Assembly (NCBI GenBank): GCA_028687155.1
Contig: JAQUAR010000061.1
Coordinates: forward strand, 1 to 7,536
Length of the DNA stretch: 7,536 bases
Direction of reading: 5' to 3'
DNA from: Methylacidiphilaceae bacterium
Lineage (GTDB): Bacteria; Verrucomicrobiota; Verrucomicrobiia; Methylacidiphilales; Methylacidiphilaceae
Shown: positions 6,443-7,536 of the stretch, one piece after another
Layout of the letters: the number at the start of each line of letters is the position of its first letter
Position numbering within the stretch: position 1 is the stretch's first letter
Program-made: the position numbers and the translations under genes
Notes under the pieces: model-generated
Databases searched by the model: none
Seen by the model: only the letters and a program-made list of their open reading frames with translations
Told to the model about the DNA's origin: nothing

Positions 6443-6524
6443 AGCCGCAAAGGGATACGGATTCCCTTGAGCAGGGCTCGACCCATGCCGGTTTCTCGGC
6501 TAGATTGCCCACGGGCGGCTAAGG
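6443..6524 (+). other. Intergenic spacer with a small hairpin, amidase to kinase gene
   Basis: This 82-nt spacer holds a 6-bp perfect stem, AAGGGA (6450-6455) with TCCCTT (6463-6468), around a 7-nt loop, starting 8 nt after the amidase stop. No T-tract follows, so it is not a standard intrinsic terminator. It could stabilise the 3' end of the upstream message or be chance. I see no convincing -35/-10 pair for the kinase gene, which fits read-through from panC and the amidase gene. Confidence 0.3.
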
Positions 6525-7536
6525 ATGGGCTTGCGGGATTCGTTCTTAAACAAACTTCTCGGACGGATCGAGAGGCTCGGTCCGACAGAGATCCAAAACT
6601 ATCTCCGGCGACTGGCCCAGGAGAAGGGGTTTCTGGAGACGGTTTTTAATGCGCTCCAGGAAGGGATCTTGGTGGTCGATGTCCGGGGGAAAATCTTGTA
6701 CGGGAATCAGAGCGCAGAGCGTCTCCTCGGAATCGATCGGGAAGGGGTTCTGGGAAAATCGCTCGGCCGCTATCTTCCCGAGGTCGATTGGCCGTCCCTG
6801 TTCGCTTCCGGCCAGATCTTCAGCCGAGATCTGCAAATCACCTACCCGGAGATGCGTTATCTGAACTGTTCGGCCGTCCCGCTCGAAAAAGGAGCGGAAG
6901 GGAGAGATGCTTTCGTCTTCATCATCTATGACATGACCGCCAATCGGGAGAAGACGCTGGAGATGATCGAATCCGAAAAGCTCAACGCCCTCACCCTGCT
7001 TGCGGCAGGCGTGGCGCACGAGCTCGGAAATCCACTCAACTCCCTCCAGATTCATACAGAGCTACTCCAGAGGGAGCTTGTGGGCAAGAAGACGCGGAGC
7101 GCGGTTGCCGAATCCCTCACGGCCATCCGGTCCGAGTTGCATCGACTCGATGTGATCGTGAATCAGTTCCTTCGGGCGATTCGGCCTGCGTCGCCCAAGC
7201 TGGAGTGGATCGTCTTGAACGAGGTCGTGCGAGATGCGGTCTCCTTCCTGACCCCGCAAATGGACAATCGCGATGTCCTGGTCGAGATGGAGTTGGCCAA
7301 GAACATGCCCTTAGTCCGCGCGGATCGGGATCAACTAAGACAGGCGTTTTTCAATGTGATGAAAAACTCGCTGGAGGCGACGGATCGCGGCGGAATCCTG
7401 GGAGTCCGGACCGAGCTGTCGGACGCTCATTTTTTGGTCAGCTTTCAGGACAACGGATCCGGGATGTCGGTGGCGGAGATGGGGCAGGCATTCGAGCCTT
7501 ATTTTACGACCAAGCAATCCGGCACCGGGTTGGGTC
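6525..7536 (+). CDS. PAS-domain sensor histidine kinase, NtrB-like (C-terminal end beyond window)
   Basis: This is a two-component sensor kinase that autophosphorylates on histidine and passes the phosphate to a response regulator. The visible 337 codons hold a short N-terminal helix, a PAS domain at about 36-137 (LQEGILVVDVRGKILYGNQS, 44-63), a HisKA dimerisation domain at about 150-220 with phospho-acceptor H165 in GVAHELGNPLNSLQ, and most of the HATPase_c domain: N box FFNVMKNSLEA (275-285, N281), G1 box DNGSGM (309-314), F box FEPYFTTK (323-330) and G2 box GTGLG (333-337), where the window ends. Only the last few dozen residues should be missing. No signal peptide or membrane segment is seen, so it is probably a cytosolic sensor like NtrB. 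The HELGNPLN box is of the NtrB/AtoS type, whose partners are often sigma-54 activators; such a partner would lie downstream, outside view. The ATG at 6525 is the first start after an in-frame TAG at 6501. Its ribosome site is poor (AAGG immediately adjacent); TTG at 6531 would fit the AAGG at 6-nt spacing. Confidence 0.92.
   Translation, partial: MGLRDSFLNKLLGRIERLGPTEIQNYLRRLAQEKGFLETVFNALQEGILVVDVRGKILYGNQSAERLLGIDREGVLGKSLGRYLPEVDWPSLFASGQIFSRDLQITYPEMRYLNCSAVPLEKGAEGRDAFVFIIYDMTANREKTLEMIESEKLNALTLLAAGVAHELGNPLNSLQIHTELLQRELVGKKTRSAVAESLTAIRSELHRLDVIVNQFLRAIRPASPKLEWIVLNEVVRDAVSFLTPQMDNRDVLVEMELAKNMPLVRADRDQLRQAFFNVMKNSLEATDRGGILGVRTELSDAHFLVSFQDNGSGMSVAEMGQAFEPYFTTKQSGTGLG

Noticed and set aside
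1..7536. Search for a mobile element, defence island, CRISPR array, tRNA or riboswitch
   Set aside because: I found no direct-repeat array, terminal inverted repeats, transposase or integrase motifs, tRNA cloverleaf or recognisable riboswitch core. All stretches over 300 nt are occupied by recognised genes.

Overview
The window reads as ordinary bacterial chromosome: GC-rich (roughly 60% by eye), densely packed with housekeeping genes, and without any tRNA, rRNA, IS element, CRISPR array or phage gene that I can recognise. Seven protein genes are supported, two of them cut by the window edges. The protein sequences look Gram-negative. A verrucomicrobial (PVC-group) host, perhaps a GC-rich acidophile-type lineage, is a tentative guess from the style of the SpeA, BFN-nuclease and amidase proteins. 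It is not established by any marker here.

Left block, minus strand (1-3018): speA, the PLP-dependent biosynthetic arginine decarboxylase, is followed 54 nt downstream by the start of glcD, the FAD subunit of glycolate oxidase, which runs off the left edge. The two lie head-to-tail in the same reading frame, separated by a single in-frame TAA, and are probably co-transcribed. Their functions (polyamine synthesis and glycolate oxidation) are not obviously linked.

Middle block: a 124-nt divergent intergenic region (3019-3142) separates speA from a plus-strand gene for a BFN/DUF151 'bifunctional nuclease' family protein (3143-3637). That gene converges, with one base between the stop codons, on a minus-strand terC-family membrane protein gene (3639-4544).

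Right block, plus strand (4629-7536): panC (pantoate--beta-alanine ligase), a secreted N-acetylmuramoyl-L-alanine amidase that overlaps panC by 13 nt, and a soluble NtrB-like PAS/histidine kinase cut by the right edge. They are probably one transcription unit: CoA precursor synthesis, cell-wall hydrolysis and signalling.

The window holds no obvious undescribed multi-gene system. The points worth a second look are small-scale: the crowded translation-start region of the BFN gene, where a near-perfect Shine-Dalgarno sequence abuts the GTG start and is better spaced for an out-of-frame ATG; a GC-rich hairpin directly in front of the terC start codon; the short C-terminal half of PanC and its overlap with the amidase gene; and the non-catalytic N-terminal module and internal insert of the amidase. 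Several long open frames antisense to speA, panC and the amidase gene are shadows caused by base composition and were left out.
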